Shown: piece after piece, positions 26,763 through 36,125 of the stretch | How the letters are laid out: every line of letters begins with the position of its first letter | Numbering within the stretch: the first letter of the stretch is position 1 | Origin: Bradyrhizobium sp. CCBAU 53421 | GTDB lineage: Bacteria > Pseudomonadota > Alphaproteobacteria > Rhizobiales > Xanthobacteraceae | Length of the DNA stretch: 64,000 nucleotides | Assembly (NCBI RefSeq): GCF_015291625.1 | Contig: NZ_CP030047.1 | Location: 1,860,001 to 1,924,000, forward strand | Direction of reading: 5' to 3' | Translations under genes and position numbers: made by a program | Notes under the pieces: generated by a model | The model's database searches: none | Told to the model about the DNA's origin: nothing | Seen by the model: only the letters and a program-made list of their open reading frames with translations

Positions 26763-28013
26763 TCAAGGGCGATATGTCGATGGAGTGATGGCGGCGCGCA
26801 GCTGCGGATCGAGAACGCCGCTACGCGCGCGATCCACAGCCTTGGGATCTGCAACGGCGGCGGAAATGTCCCGATCGACTGTGCCCGCCGCGGGCTTGCG
26901 CTTGGCACTGAGCGCATTGAGAAGCGCCGCAGCGGCAATCATCATCAAGACGCCACCGAGACTGAGCGCGATCTGCATCGAAGCCCGGTTCGAGATGTCG
27001 AGTAGATCGAGCTGGCTAACCAGCGCCAGCAGAACGCCGAGGCAATAGATCGGCAGCGAATTCTCGCCACACCATCGTGCGCCGCGCAGGATCGGCATCG
27101 ACAGCCCTCGCCAGCCCGCGGGAACGAGCCACGACGTCACGATCGCCAGCGCCAGGAAATGCAGTAGCCGCAACGGGCTCAGATTCGATTTGTCCAACGG
27201 AAACAGCAGATCCGTCACGGCCTGCGGCATCGCCTTGATGTTCTGGCCGAGAGCAAGGACGAGGCTCATTGCCAGAACGAGAGCGGAAAGGATCAGCGCG
27301 GGGCGCGACGTCATCCATTCGCGGATTGTCTTCCCCTCGATGACGTACCATGCGCCGAGCACGACCAGGAGCTGCCATGCCAGCGGATTGAAGAACCAGA
27401 ACCCGTCGGGCCAGGCAGCAACGTGCCAGCCGAACACGTGCACCAGCGCATAAAGCAGCAGCGAAAAGCCGAGCGTCACGTTCGGTGCGCGCAGCAGCAG
27501 CCACAACAATGGTGCGAACAACACATGACAGATCACGAACACCGGCAAGACGTCGGTATTGACGGGGCGGAATTGCAGGATCGCGGCGTGCGCAAGCGTC
27601 GCGCCCGGACGCTCGAACAGAACCCTTGTATTGCTGTCGTCGGCAAGATCGCCGCCCGCGACATAGACGAGGACGGCGCAAGCGAGCGTGAGCAGGAGGA
27701 ACGCGGCATAGATGTCCCATCCCCGCCGCAGCGAACGGCCGATCATGCCGCTCCAGCCGTCACGTTGACGGGCTCTGCCGTAGGCCAGCGCGCAGGTCAC
27801 GCCCGAGATGAACATGAATATCTCGGCGGCGTCGCAGAAGCCGTAGTTGCGCAGCGTCAGCCAGCTTCCGACGTTATTCGGAACGTGGTCGAGAAAGATC
27901 CACCATAACGCGATCCCGCGACAGACGTCGATGCGCAGGTCGCGACCCGTCGATCTGAATTCCGGCGGAGTTTCGCCGATCAATCGCTTCGAGCTGTGGG
28001 TTCGATCATGCAT
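26763..28013 (-). CDS. OpgC-family glucan succinyltransferase-like membrane protein
   Basis: The product has 416 residues with about ten membrane segments. The OpgC signature is near the start: LRIDVCRGIALWWIFLDHVPNNVGSWLTLRNYGFCDAAEIFMFISGVTCALAYG. OpgC proteins transfer succinyl groups to osmoregulated periplasmic glucans, and rhizobial homologues modify cyclic glucans that matter in symbiosis. The ATG at 28013 is chosen to exclude a Trp/Arg-rich upstream extension. No glucan synthase is in view. The C-terminal 50 residues are polar, with Ala and Arg. Confidence 0.83.
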   Translation of the reverse strand: MHDRTHSSKRLIGETPPEFRSTGRDLRIDVCRGIALWWIFLDHVPNNVGSWLTLRNYGFCDAAEIFMFISGVTCALAYGRARQRDGWSGMIGRSLRRGWDIYAAFLLLTLACAVLVYVAGGDLADDSNTRVLFERPGATLAHAAILQFRPVNTDVLPVFVICHVLFAPLLWLLLRAPNVTLGFSLLLYALVHVFGWHVAAWPDGFWFFNPLAWQLLVVLGAWYVIEGKTIREWMTSRPALILSALVLAMSLVLALGQNIKAMPQAVTDLLFPLDKSNLSPLRLLHFLALAIVTSWLVPAGWRGLSMPILRGARWCGENSLPIYCLGVLLALVSQLDLLDISNRASMQIALSLGGVLMMIAAAALLNALSAKRKPAAGTVDRDISAAVADPKAVDRARSGVLDPQLRAAITPSTYRP

Positions 28014-28059
28014 CTGTCGATCTGTCTGGCATGCGCGCGGCCACGCTGCGAGCGGGCGC

Positions 28060-28302
28060 ATGCCGGACCAGCCTCCGGCCAAGCCATTGGATTGGACGCC
28101 TCAGCTACCCGAGGGTTGGCGGCGCCTTCGCCGGCCAGCCGCAATCACGGGGCCCGGAAGGATCGCTGTCTTCCGGCGGCGTCTGCAAGACTTCGCCGAC
28201 GAGCGGTATCAAAAGCTGCTTTCGCATTTCGGCGAGGCGGGCACGACAGTACTCGTGATAAAGCATGTCGAATATGGTGGACATGATCGAACGCCTTCTT
28301 GA
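28060..28302 (+). CDS. Possible small protein, doubtful
   Basis: This frame of 80 codons begins MPDQPPAKPLDWTPQLPEGWRRL and ends HVEYGGHDRTPS. Its composition (a Trp/Pro-rich start, then a plausible helix DFADERYQKLLSHFGEAG) is less random than other frames here. There is no clear ribosome-binding site and I recognise no homologue. It diverges from the OpgC-like gene 47 bases away. It may be a chance frame. Confidence 0.3.
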   Translation: MPDQPPAKPLDWTPQLPEGWRRLRRPAAITGPGRIAVFRRRLQDFADERYQKLLSHFGEAGTTVLVIKHVEYGGHDRTPS

Positions 28303-28834
28303 TCACTGAGGTTAACTTCCCACGTGACAGATTTCGACCATTTCAACCGGCGGCCAAAGGCCAATGGTGCCGCAGGCATTTTATGTCCGACAAATTCTGC
28401 CTGGCGATTTGGCCAAAGCAGCGAAATAAAATCGGTATCAGCAATCTTTCAAAAATGACCTGCCCGCGGCTCCGTAAACCGGATCAATTGCGAACAGGGG
28501 CATCGACTGCTCTACGCTTGCGGGTCGCCAGGGATGTCCAGTGAATCCGATGGCGGCAATTACAGATAGAGCCTTCACGACCGTCTCCTCCTAAGGGAGA
28601 AAATAAGGGCCGCGACTTTCACGATCAGTATATACCTAATATTCTGACCGATACGTGAACCAGTTCACATCAGCATCGATCGCAGGCAGATCAGACTAGC
28701 AGATCAGTAGTGTGGGTTCTTGGACTTGCGCGCACGGATCGAGAGAACGCCGGTGCGTGAATTGCAAAATGCAGACATGAAAATGGTGTGCCGCAGCATT
28801 TCATCCTGATGTTCTGTGAAGGCTGGAGGTCCCC
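28303..28834. other. AT-richer intergenic stretch upstream of the AraC gene
   Basis: About 530 bases without a convincing gene and more AT-rich than the neighbourhood, especially about 28610-28660. It contains the CRP-like palindrome at 28655-28668. It probably holds the promoter of the AraC-type gene. Confidence 0.6.
28655..28668. promoter_or_regulatory. CRP-like palindrome upstream of the AraC gene
   Basis: GTGAACCAGTTCAC has perfect 6-base arms, and with its flanks it reads CGTGA-N6-TCACA, one base from the CRP consensus TGTGA-N6-TCACA. It lies 166 bases before the AraC-type start. It could be a Crp-family or autoregulatory site. Confidence 0.4.
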
Positions 28835-29812
28835 ATGGCTACGGACGCAGCCGATTTTGCATCATATCGATTTTCGACACGCGACGTTCCGGAGCGTATT
28901 CGTATCCCTCTCTGGCGCGAGCACTTTGGGCGATGCATCGTGCATGCCGATATCGAGCCGCTGTCGAACATTCCAATCCAGGCCGATGCGTCCCTGCAGG
29001 CGATCCAGGGTTTGCGCATGCTCGCGCTGAAGGGCACGTCGATGCGCTTTGAGCGTTCGCGAGCGAACCTCGCCGACGGCGATGATTCCGTCGGCGTCAT
29101 CTTCTGCGCTCCCGGCAGAAGCCAGCTGTCGCAGCGCGGCCGGGACGTCGAGCTTGGCGCGGGCGATGCGATTGCGATTCTGCATTCGGAGCCCGCGAGC
29201 GTCACCTATGTCGATGGATTGCAAATCGGTCTGGCGGTGCCGCGCGCGGAGCTCGAGCGGCGCGTAACGAATGTCGAAAGCCTCGCCATGCGGCCGATTG
29301 GGCAACGCAAGGAAGCGTTCCGGCTATTCGCGGCGTATCTGAAGTCGGTCCTCAAGGCGAGAGCGCTGACCGCCCCGAAACTTCGTCACACGGTCGTAAC
29401 CCACATCCACGATCTCGTCGCGCTCGCGATCGACGAATGCCCTGCCTTGGGCGAGAGCATCGCGAGCGCCGTCGTGGCCGCGCGGCACAATGCGGCCCTC
29501 GACTACATCACCGTACATTTCCAGGAACCTGGGCTCAGCGTTCAAACGGTCGCGCGTTGCCAGGGCATCTCGCCTCGCTATCTCCAGCGCCTGATGGCGT
29601 CATCGGGCACGTCGTTCACCGAGCGGCTGAATGAGTTGCGTCTGCAGCGCGCGCTCGAATTGCTGACCGGGTCTCGCGCCGGCCGTCAGCGGATTTCCGA
29701 TATCGCGCTGGAAGTCGGCTTCTCGGATGTTTCGCATTTCAATCGCCTGTTCCGAATTCGCTTCGGCGATTCTCCGCGCGGCGTTCGGCTCGCCCGAAAG
29801 GGCTCTCATTGA
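28835..29812 (+). CDS. AraC-family transcriptional regulator
   Basis: The product has 325 residues. The C-terminal 100 residues hold the double helix-turn-helix of the AraC/XylS family (GLSVQTVARCQGISPRYLQRLMASSGTSF and RISDIALEVGFSDVSHFNRLFRIRFGDSPRGVR). The N-terminal region of about 200 residues resembles the AraC_binding_2 type (FSTRDVPERIRIPLWREHFGR), as in FeaR/NphR-like regulators. GGAGG precedes the ATG. The target is unknown; divergent or downstream genes give no strong hint. Confidence 0.9.
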   Translation: MATDAADFASYRFSTRDVPERIRIPLWREHFGRCIVHADIEPLSNIPIQADASLQAIQGLRMLALKGTSMRFERSRANLADGDDSVGVIFCAPGRSQLSQRGRDVELGAGDAIAILHSEPASVTYVDGLQIGLAVPRAELERRVTNVESLAMRPIGQRKEAFRLFAAYLKSVLKARALTAPKLRHTVVTHIHDLVALAIDECPALGESIASAVVAARHNAALDYITVHFQEPGLSVQTVARCQGISPRYLQRLMASSGTSFTERLNELRLQRALELLTGSRAGRQRISDIALEVGFSDVSHFNRLFRIRFGDSPRGVRLARKGSH

Positions 29813-29935
29813 GATCCATCGCGGCTGCATTGGTTGTAAATCTGAGTGACGTATCTCACGGCGCGTATGTACGTCACGCATCATTGTCGGGGCGTCGCAT
29901 CGGAGCGACGAATGGAAACGAAGGACCCCGACATC

Positions 29936-30223
29936 ATGGCCAACATCGACCACAAGCAAGGCACCTACACGATTGCCGCCAATGCGACCCAACAGTTCAC
30001 GTTCTGGTGGGGCAAGGATTCGAAAGCGCCGAACGAGTTTTTCGACGTGTCGATCGCGCCGCATTTCGAGAAGAGCCCGACCTCGATGGAGCCCCTGCAC
30101 GAAACCGACCGGGCCGTGTTGTGGGATCACCGCGGCGGGGTCGGCGTCGTGCTGATCCTGACCTTGCAGAACAGCAACAGTTTCCCGGTGACATTCGAGG
30201 CCAATCACGTCCGTATCTATTGA
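29936..30223 (+). CDS. Small hypothetical protein
   Basis: The product has 95 residues, with a possible upstream start at 29912 giving 103. It is soluble and beta-rich (GTYTIAANATQQFTFWWGKDSK, FFDVSIAPHFEKSPTSM, GVGVVLILTLQNSNSFPVTFEANHVRIY), with no signal peptide or cysteine. Both starts have plausible ribosome-binding sequences (GGAG before 29912, AAGGA before 29936). The regular strand pattern suggests a real gene. I recognise no family. Confidence 0.65.
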   Translation: MANIDHKQGTYTIAANATQQFTFWWGKDSKAPNEFFDVSIAPHFEKSPTSMEPLHETDRAVLWDHRGGVGVVLILTLQNSNSFPVTFEANHVRIY

Positions 30224-30354
30224 TGCGGCGCGCGCATGGAGCGGGCCGCGCCGGTTGCGCGGCCGGCGAAGGCCAGACTGTCAGCCATGACTGACGTTCG
30301 GGGGCGAGAGCGCGGCGAGAGAGCCTTGCCTTGTTGGCCCCTGCGGGGGCGTTC

Positions 30355-30537
30355 TTACTCGCCGGCTGCCGGCGGCAGCCGTTCCCGGAGCGCTGCGATC
30401 TCGAGCATGACGGTGATGGCGATGGTCCTGAGCCGCGCATTCTCGGTCATTGTCTCGGCGAGCTGCGGGTGGGGGGCCATGGCCCGCCGTGGAGTGGCCT
30501 GGGCGCGTTCTGGCGGTGTCGGGCGTGTCGGGGTCAC
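30355..30537 (-). CDS. Possible 60-residue protein, uncertain
   Basis: A frame with a GTG start encodes a Pro/Arg-rich N-terminus (TPTRPTPPERAQATPRR) and a helical C-terminus (LAETMTENARLRTIAITVMLEIAALRERLPP). The helical part looks like a genuine short amphipathic helix. The start codon is weak and there is no clear ribosome-binding site. It may be real but unremarkable. Confidence 0.35.
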   Translation of the reverse strand: MTPTRPTPPERAQATPRRAMAPHPQLAETMTENARLRTIAITVMLEIAALRERLPPAAGE

Positions 30538-30610
30538 TGGCTAGCTCTTGCCGGCGGTCAAAGCGCGCAGCCTGGGCAGCTGCGAAGTTCAGGGCGGAAT
30601 CGGCGTTCAA

Positions 30611-30969
30611 GTGCGGAACACGAGGATAACGTCCGCTTGCTTACAGGAAGCTGACGTGTTGCAATTTATTGCCGATTGATTTCCGTCGATGTCGTGCGCC
30701 GGCCCCATGGGGGCGATCGGTACCCGGCTTTCCCTGCGCCCCTTTGCGAGAGGAGAGGGCGGAACGGAGCGCAAGGCTCGGACAGGCCATGTCGCGAGGA
30801 ATGCGGTGTGTGAATCACAGGCAGCGCACCACATTCAGTGTCGTCCCTGCTTTCGTGTTTGATCCCTGCTGATTGTCGGGCGATGCCGGGACGACAGGTC
30901 CCTTCCACTACTCGAGCCGCGGAGTATGGGTCCCTGCTTTCGAGGGACGACGGGTGTCTATACGGCGCC
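30611..30969. other. Intergenic stretch with GTCGTCCC/GGGACGAC repeats
   Basis: This region of about 360 bases has no convincing gene. TGTCGTCCC (30839-30847) and GGGACGACA (30888-30896) form an inverted repeat, and GTCCCT-GCTTTCG-AGGGAC (30931-30949) is a second hairpin close to the flgD stop. The two are related to each other and probably belong to one dispersed repeat family. Confidence 0.6.
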
Positions 30970-31689
30970 TTAGCTACCGCTCGTCGCGCCGCGCACCACG
31001 CGCTTGATCTTGTCGGTGGTGTAGGTCTGGCCGCCGATCGAGAGCAGCGGCGGCGAGGCGGTCAGGTCGACGGAGTCGACGACGCCCTGCACTTCCGTGG
31101 AGATCGCCAGGGGATTGCCCTTGGAATCCTTGCCGGTGGCGGTCAGCGTGTAGGTGCCGGCCGGCCATTGCGTGCCGTCATTGCCCTTGCCGTCCCAGAC
31201 GAAGCTGGCGTTGCCCTGCTTCAGGTTGAAATTGCCGGAATAGGCGGTCTGGCCGGTCGCGCTCGTGATCGTGATGGTGGCGCTGGTGGCTTGCGGGGAC
31301 ACCAGATTCCAGGTCGCGGATTTGTCGAACTGCGTCTTGCTGCCGTCGACGGCCACGGTGTTGCCGACATAGACCAGCGCTTGGGTCGACTGCGCGCTCT
31401 TCTCGATCGCGATCAGCTGCTTCAGCTGATCGTTGGATTTCAGCTGCTGCTCGACGCCGGCGAACTGCACCAGCTGCTGGGTGAACTGGTTGGTGTCGAG
31501 CGGATCGAGCGGATTCTGGTTCTGCAACTGCGTGGTCAGCAGCGTCAGGAAGGTCTGGAAGTTGTCGGCGATGCCCTGCGACGAGGTCGTCAGGCCGCTG
31601 CCGTTGGTGCTGTTGCTTCCGGTACTCGTTCCGTTGCTGGTGCCCGGTGCCGAGACGACGGGCGTCGGCATGGTTGCATCGACTGCCAT
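30970..31689 (-). CDS. flgD: Flagellar hook capping/assembly protein FlgD
   Basis: The product has 239 residues. FlgD caps the growing hook. The conserved N-terminal region is present (NFQTFLTLLTTQLQNQNPLDPLDTNQFTQQLVQFAGVEQQLKSNDQL), followed by the FLG FlgD-type beta domain with FVWDGKGNDGTQWPAGTYTLTATGKDSKGN. A low-complexity Ser/Thr/Gly linker lies at residues 15-38. AGGAG precedes the ATG. It follows fliK by ten bases in one operon. Confidence 0.94.
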   Translation of the reverse strand: MAVDATMPTPVVSAPGTSNGTSTGSNSTNGSGLTTSSQGIADNFQTFLTLLTTQLQNQNPLDPLDTNQFTQQLVQFAGVEQQLKSNDQLKQLIAIEKSAQSTQALVYVGNTVAVDGSKTQFDKSATWNLVSPQATSATITITSATGQTAYSGNFNLKQGNASFVWDGKGNDGTQWPAGTYTLTATGKDSKGNPLAISTEVQGVVDSVDLTASPPLLSIGGQTYTTDKIKRVVRGATSGS

Positions 31690-31699
31690 GGTGAACTCC

Positions 31700-33295
31700 T
31701 TACACTCTGATATCGACGCCGCCGAGGGCGCCGGTTGCGCGGCCGTAGGAGCGGCCTGCCACTGCGGCGGAAGCGCTGTCTTCCTCGGCGACGATCAAAC
31801 GGTGGGCGTTCGGATTGGACTGGCCGTTGTTGTTCTGGCCCGACTGCGACTGATCGCGCAGGCTGAACTGCAATCCGCCATTACCGGTCGACAGGCCGGC
31901 ATTGTCGAGCGCGCGTTGCAGCTGGTTGGCGTCCTGGCGCAGCATTGACAGCGTTTCCGGGCGTTCGACGGTGAGATGCGAGGTCACCTGGCCGTTGCGA
32001 TCGACATCGATGCGGACATCGATGCGGCCGAGCTCGGCGGGGTCCAGCCGGATCTCGAAGCGGCTCTTGCCGCTCTTGGCGGAGGCGGCGATCTGCATCG
32101 CAAGCCCGCTGAGCGGCACGGCGGCGCCTTGCGCGGCGTTGGTCACGGTCAATTGCGCGGTCGCGGCCGGCGTCGCCTGGCCGGTCGGCAGTTGCGCCTG
32201 GAGCGCATTCGCAGCCTGCGCGCTGGGATCGGGCGTCGCGAGCTGGGTCTGTGCCGCCGCCTGGCCGCCCACCGTCGGCGCGGCGTTGCCGTCGCTCTTG
32301 GTGTCGGACTTGATGGCATCGGCTGCGCCGTCCGCCGTGGCCTTCGCCTTGCCGGCAACAGCGGCCGACTGCGCGACTGCAGGAACGACGTTGTTCGGAG
32401 CAGCCTGCGCGGTGTTGTTGCTGCCCTGGGCCCCGCCGTCCTGATCGGCAGGCGCCGTCGCAGCGGCGTCCTTGGCGGCGACCTGTGCCTTGGCTTGCGG
32501 CGTCGTCTTGGTGGCAGGCGTTCCGGCGGCGACGGTGGCGGCGAGTGTCGCATCGCCGGTCGCGGTCGCGGCGCCCGGAACTGTCGTCGCATCGGCGCTG
32601 GTGACGGCTTGCGCCTCGGTCTTGACGCCGGCCGCCTTGGCCACCTTGTCGGCATTCGCCGTCGCGGTCGCTGCGGTAGCGGTGTCGCCGCCAACAGGCG
32701 CACCGGTGCCGGCAGCGGCACCCGTGCCGGCGATGGCGGAGCTTGCCGCAATGGCCGCAGCCGCAATCGCCAGCGGAGCTGTGGGCTGGTCGGACGGCGC
32801 GGTGGTTGTCGCGGTCGGAGCGGTCGCCGGTGCAGCGGCCGCGGCCGCGATCACGGCATTGACCGTCGCGGCACCGGATGGGTCCGGCTGCGGAGCTGCT
32901 TGCGTCGAGTCCGTCTTGTCGCTGGTGGATTGCGCGTCCGTGCTCGACTTCGAGTCGTCCGATTTCGATTTCGACTTGGTCTTGGGCGGCGCGTCGCTGT
33001 CGCTGTCGACCTTGTTGTCATCGCGCGAGCTGGCGGCATCTCGCGGCGTCCGGTCGGGGGCCGTGCTGTTATCGCGGGAGCGTGCATCGGTCGTCGAGGC
33101 CGAATCGTCGGACCGGCGCGCGGGCGCCGGTTGGGAATCGTACCTGGTGTTGTCGCTCGTGGACGAAGTGTTGCTATCGACCAGCGCGGCAAAGCCGTCG
33201 TTCCCGGCCTGCGAGGCAGGATCGGGCCGCGCCGACCGCTGCGTCGCGCCCTGAAAAGACCGGCTTGCCAATGCTTCCGACGTGACGCTGACCAC
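31700..33295 (-). CDS. fliK: Flagellar hook-length control protein FliK
   Basis: The product has about 531 residues. A long Ala/Thr/Asp/Ser-rich disordered region (about residues 20-380) precedes the C-terminal Flg_hook domain (SRFEIRLDPAELGRIDVRIDVDRNGQVTSHLTVERPETLSMLRQDANQLQRALDNAGL). This ruler-plus-switch plan is typical of FliK, which measures hook length and changes export specificity. The GTG start at 33295 has GAGGG seven bases before it and is preferred over a longer frame that begins MARSLLTKRRK. It is upstream of flgD in one unit. Confidence 0.88.
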   Translation of the reverse strand: MVSVTSEALASRSFQGATQRSARPDPASQAGNDGFAALVDSNTSSTSDNTRYDSQPAPARRSDDSASTTDARSRDNSTAPDRTPRDAASSRDDNKVDSDSDAPPKTKSKSKSDDSKSSTDAQSTSDKTDSTQAAPQPDPSGAATVNAVIAAAAAAPATAPTATTTAPSDQPTAPLAIAAAAIAASSAIAGTGAAAGTGAPVGGDTATAATATANADKVAKAAGVKTEAQAVTSADATTVPGAATATGDATLAATVAAGTPATKTTPQAKAQVAAKDAAATAPADQDGGAQGSNNTAQAAPNNVVPAVAQSAAVAGKAKATADGAADAIKSDTKSDGNAAPTVGGQAAAQTQLATPDPSAQAANALQAQLPTGQATPAATAQLTVTNAAQGAAVPLSGLAMQIAASAKSGKSRFEIRLDPAELGRIDVRIDVDRNGQVTSHLTVERPETLSMLRQDANQLQRALDNAGLSTGNGGLQFSLRDQSQSGQNNNGQSNPNAHRLIVAEEDSASAAVAGRSYGRATGALGGVDIRV

Positions 33296-33654
33296 TGCCA
33301 ACCCTCGCAAATGAGACTTCCGGCGTTTTGTCAGCAAGGAGCGGGCCAACCATCGCCCGCAAAAAATTATGAGTTATTCCAATCGGTTAAGGTTCATCAT
33401 CGCGGGCTGGAACCGGTTCCCGGCAGGCCCGGTTTTTGCCCGGCGGCAAGATTTGCCGTCCGCGCACGGCAAGGCTCGGATTCCGCCGGATTGCCTCGCC
33501 GGAATACGGCCTATATTAAAGGTGGCCTCCGACGCGTCCCGAACCGACCGAACCGGCCCTGCACGCGTTCTAAGGCTCTCTGGACAAAGGCTTTTTCCAA
33601 TTTCGTCGCGGAGCGCATAAGCTCGCCGCGACAGTGACCAATGACCGCTTAGAG
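33296..33654. other. Divergent promoter region between fliK and mnmA
   Basis: This 359-base gap should hold the promoters of the fliK-flgD unit and of mnmA. It has an AT-rich patch at about 33361-33400 (AAAAAATTATGAGTTATTCC). I see no hairpin terminator, repeat or gene that I can support. Confidence 0.5.
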
Positions 33655-34851
33655 ATGCTCAACAGTCTGGATCTTGAAGGCCGCCCTGAAGACACGCGGA
33701 TCGTCGTTGCCATGTCCGGCGGCGTCGACTCGTCGGTGACGGCTGCGCTGTTGAAGTCGCAGGGTTACGACGTGGTCGGGATCACGCTGCAGCTCTACGA
33801 TCATGGCGCGGCTACCCATCGCAAGGGCGCTTGCTGCGCTGGTCGCGACATCCACGATGCGCGCAATGTCGCGGAGCGGATCGGCATCCCGCATTACGTG
33901 CTCGACTACGAAAGCCGCTTCAAGCAATCCGTGATCGACAATTTCGCCGACAGCTACGCGCTCGGCGAGACGCCGGTGCCGTGCATCGAATGCAACCGTT
34001 CGGTCAAGTTCCGCGATCTGCTCGCAACCGCCCGCGAGCTCGGCGCCCAGGCACTCGCCACCGGACATTATGTCGCCTCGCGCCGGCTTGCCGACGGATC
34101 TCGCTCGCTTGTCTGCGCGGCGGATGCCGATCGCGACCAGAGCTATTTCCTGTTCGCGACCACGCGCGAGCAGCTCGACTTCCTGCGCTTCCCGCTCGGC
34201 GACATGACCAAGCCGCAGACCCGCGAGCTGGCGCGTCGCTTCGATCTCGAGGTCGCCGACAAGCAGGACAGCCAGGACATCTGCTTCGTGCCGACCGGCC
34301 GCTACACCGACATCATCGGACGGCTGAAGCCGAATGCGATTGCGCCGGGCGACATCGTCGATCTCGCCGGCAACGTCATCGGCCAGCACCAGGGCATCGT
34401 TCACTTCACCGTCGGCCAGCGCAAAGGCCTCGGCATCGCCTCCGGCCACCCACTCTATGTGGTGAAGCTCGATGCGGCGACCCGCCGGGTCGTGGTCGGG
34501 CCGCGCGAGGCGCTGCGGATGGACCGCATCGCACTGCGCGACGTCAACTGGATCGGCGATGGCGCGCTGGATCGCGCGATCGGCGACGGTATCGAGATCT
34601 ATGTCCGCGTGCGTTCGACGCGTGCGCCGCAGCCGGCATGGTTGCGCGCCACTGACGCCGGCTATGAGGTCGAGCTCGTCGCCGGCGAGGAGGGCGTCTC
34701 GCCCGGCCAGGCCTGCGTGTTCTACGACGCGCCCTCCGGGCAGGCGCGTGTGCTCGGCGGCGGCTTCATCAGGAGTGCGAGCGCGAGCCGCGCGGCGCGG
34801 GCCGCGACACAGGATACGCTGGCGTCGCTCGCGGAAGCGGTTCGCGGATAG
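33655..34851 (+). CDS. mnmA: tRNA 2-thiouridine(34) synthase
   Basis: The product has 398 residues. MnmA adds sulfur to U34 of tRNA(Lys/Glu/Gln) in the cytosol. The PP-loop [12 protein letters not shown] is near residue 20, the first catalytic cysteine lies in [11 protein letters not shown], the second in [13 protein letters not shown], and the tRNA-binding C-terminal domain follows. The start is placed at ATG 33655 (MLNSLDLEG), which matches my memory of the rhizobial protein start; a GTG at 33634 would add seven residues. It is a housekeeping gene separate from the flagellar unit. Confidence 0.93.
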   Translation: MLNSLDLEGRPEDTRIVVAMSGGVDSSVTAALLKSQGYDVVGITLQLYDHGAATHRKGACCAGRDIHDARNVAERIGIPHYVLDYESRFKQSVIDNFADSYALGETPVPCIECNRSVKFRDLLATARELGAQALATGHYVASRRLADGSRSLVCAADADRDQSYFLFATTREQLDFLRFPLGDMTKPQTRELARRFDLEVADKQDSQDICFVPTGRYTDIIGRLKPNAIAPGDIVDLAGNVIGQHQGIVHFTVGQRKGLGIASGHPLYVVKLDAATRRVVVGPREALRMDRIALRDVNWIGDGALDRAIGDGIEIYVRVRSTRAPQPAWLRATDAGYEVELVAGEEGVSPGQACVFYDAPSGQARVLGGGFIRSASASRAARAATQDTLASLAEAVRG

Positions 34852-34855
34852 CGCA

Positions 34856-34932
34856 TGATCCGGAAAAGTGGGAAGCGGTTTTCCGTCGCGACAAACGCGG
34901 AACGCGTTTGCGCGCAGATCATGCGCAAACGA
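34856..34932. repeat. Dispersed palindromic repeat, copy 3
   Basis: GCATGATCCGGAAAAGTGGGAAGCGGTTTTCCGTCGCGACAAACGCGG...CAGATCATGC: the outer GCATGATC / GATCATGC arms and the inner CGGAAAA / TTTTCCG arms form a hairpin. The internal core matches those at about 5940 and 17600. It fills the gap between mnmA and the methyltransferase gene. Confidence 0.85.
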
Positions 34933-34952
34933 AGGTAACTCGGGGCAGGGGA

Positions 34953-35591
34953 ATGGCTGGGGATATCGACCGCGAAGGGGTCGAAAAGGCGTATGGCCGC
35001 TGGGCACCGATCTACGACCTGGTGTTCGGCAAGGTATTCGATCAGGGCCGTCAGTCGACGATCGCGGAAGCCGACCGGATCGGCGGCCGCGTGCTCGATG
35101 TCGGCGTCGGCACCGGGCTGTCGCTGTCGGAATACAAGCGCACCACAAAACTGTGCGGCGTCGATATTTCCGAGCCGATGCTGCGGCGGGCGCTGAAGCG
35201 CGTGCGTGCGCTGGGCCTCGGCAATGTCGAGACGCTGGCGGTGATGGACGCCAAGAACCTCGCATTTCCGGATGCGTTCTTCGACGCGGTGGTCGCGCAA
35301 TATGTCATCACCGCCGTACCCGATCCCGAGGCGACGCTCGACGATTTCATTCGCGTGCTGAAGCCGGGCGGCGAGTTGATCCTGGTCAATCACATCGGCG
35401 CCGAGGGCGGCCCGCGCCGCATCTTCGAGCTCGCCTTCGCGCCGCTGGCGCGGCGGCTCGGCTGGCGTCCGGAATTTCCGTGGGAGCGGCTGACCAATTG
35501 GGCGGCGAAGCATGGCGGCGTCAGCCTTGCGGAACGCCGCCCGATGCCGCCGATGGGGCATTTCTCGCTGATCCGCTTCCGCAAAACGTGA
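34953..35591 (+). CDS. Class I SAM methyltransferase, probably phosphatidylethanolamine N-methyltransferase (PmtA-like)
   Basis: The product has 212 residues. The SAM-binding motif I is VLDVGVGTGLSLSEY, with a VDISEPMLRRA motif II. The N-terminus EKAYGRWAPIYDLVFGKVFDQGRQSTI resembles the PmtA family that methylates phosphatidylethanolamine to phosphatidylcholine in alphaproteobacteria. The ATG at 34953 is preceded by CAGGGGA; a longer frame adds 15 residues from repeat DNA. The activity is not certain: the same motif plan occurs in other SAM enzymes. Confidence 0.75.
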   Translation: MAGDIDREGVEKAYGRWAPIYDLVFGKVFDQGRQSTIAEADRIGGRVLDVGVGTGLSLSEYKRTTKLCGVDISEPMLRRALKRVRALGLGNVETLAVMDAKNLAFPDAFFDAVVAQYVITAVPDPEATLDDFIRVLKPGGELILVNHIGAEGGPRRIFELAFAPLARRLGWRPEFPWERLTNWAAKHGGVSLAERRPMPPMGHFSLIRFRKT

Positions 35592-35644
35592 GGCTGCGGC
35601 GATTTTGCGAAGGAACATCGGCGCGCCGTCACGGTTTTCTCGTC

Positions 35645-36010
35645 ATGAGGATCAATCGAACGCTCGCTTTGTCCTGTGCCCTGATGCTGGCGCCTGTTGT
35701 TGCCGTGGCGCAGGCGCCGCCGACACCGGCCACGCCGCCGGCACAGACCGCGCCGCCGGCGCCGCAGCGCGCCGCCGCGAATTGCGCGCCGCAGCAGCCT
35801 TCGCACCCGGGTGTTGCGGCGCCGGAGGGAACCACGACCGGGCAGGGCAGCCAGCCGCTGGGCGACAAGCTCGCCAAATCCGATGGCGTGCTGTGTCCGC
35901 CGGCCGGGGTCGACCCCGAAATGCGTGCGCCGACCCCGCAAGGCGGCAACACGCCGGTGATTCCGCCGCCCGGCAGCCCCGGCGGCGACCCCTCGATCAG
36001 GCCGAAATAG
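35645..36010 (+). CDS. Small exported Pro/Gln-rich protein
   Basis: The product has 121 residues. A signal peptide (LALSCALMLAPVVAVAQA) precedes a Pro/Ala-rich mature region containing only two cysteines (NCAPQ near residue 47 and LCPP near residue 84). It looks unstructured, with Gly/Pro tails (GGNTPVIPPPGSPGGDPSIRPK). It might bind cell wall or act as a spacer, but there is no known family. It ends about 115 bases before the tRNA. Confidence 0.65.
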   Translation: MRINRTLALSCALMLAPVVAVAQAPPTPATPPAQTAPPAPQRAAANCAPQQPSHPGVAAPEGTTTGQGSQPLGDKLAKSDGVLCPPAGVDPEMRAPTPQGGNTPVIPPPGSPGGDPSIRPK

Positions 36011-36125
36011 CCCCTGTCTGCAATAAGTTGCTGCCCCGTCCGGCTTTGCTTGACAGGCGCGCATGCCGCTCTTTATATGCCGCGCGTTCGCAAGGTGCGG
36101 CTCATGCCGCCGATCGCGAGCCCAT

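Noticed and set aside
28299..28544. 81-codon frame upstream of the AraC-type gene
   Set aside because: No ribosome-binding site, random composition, in a region that looks like promoter DNA.
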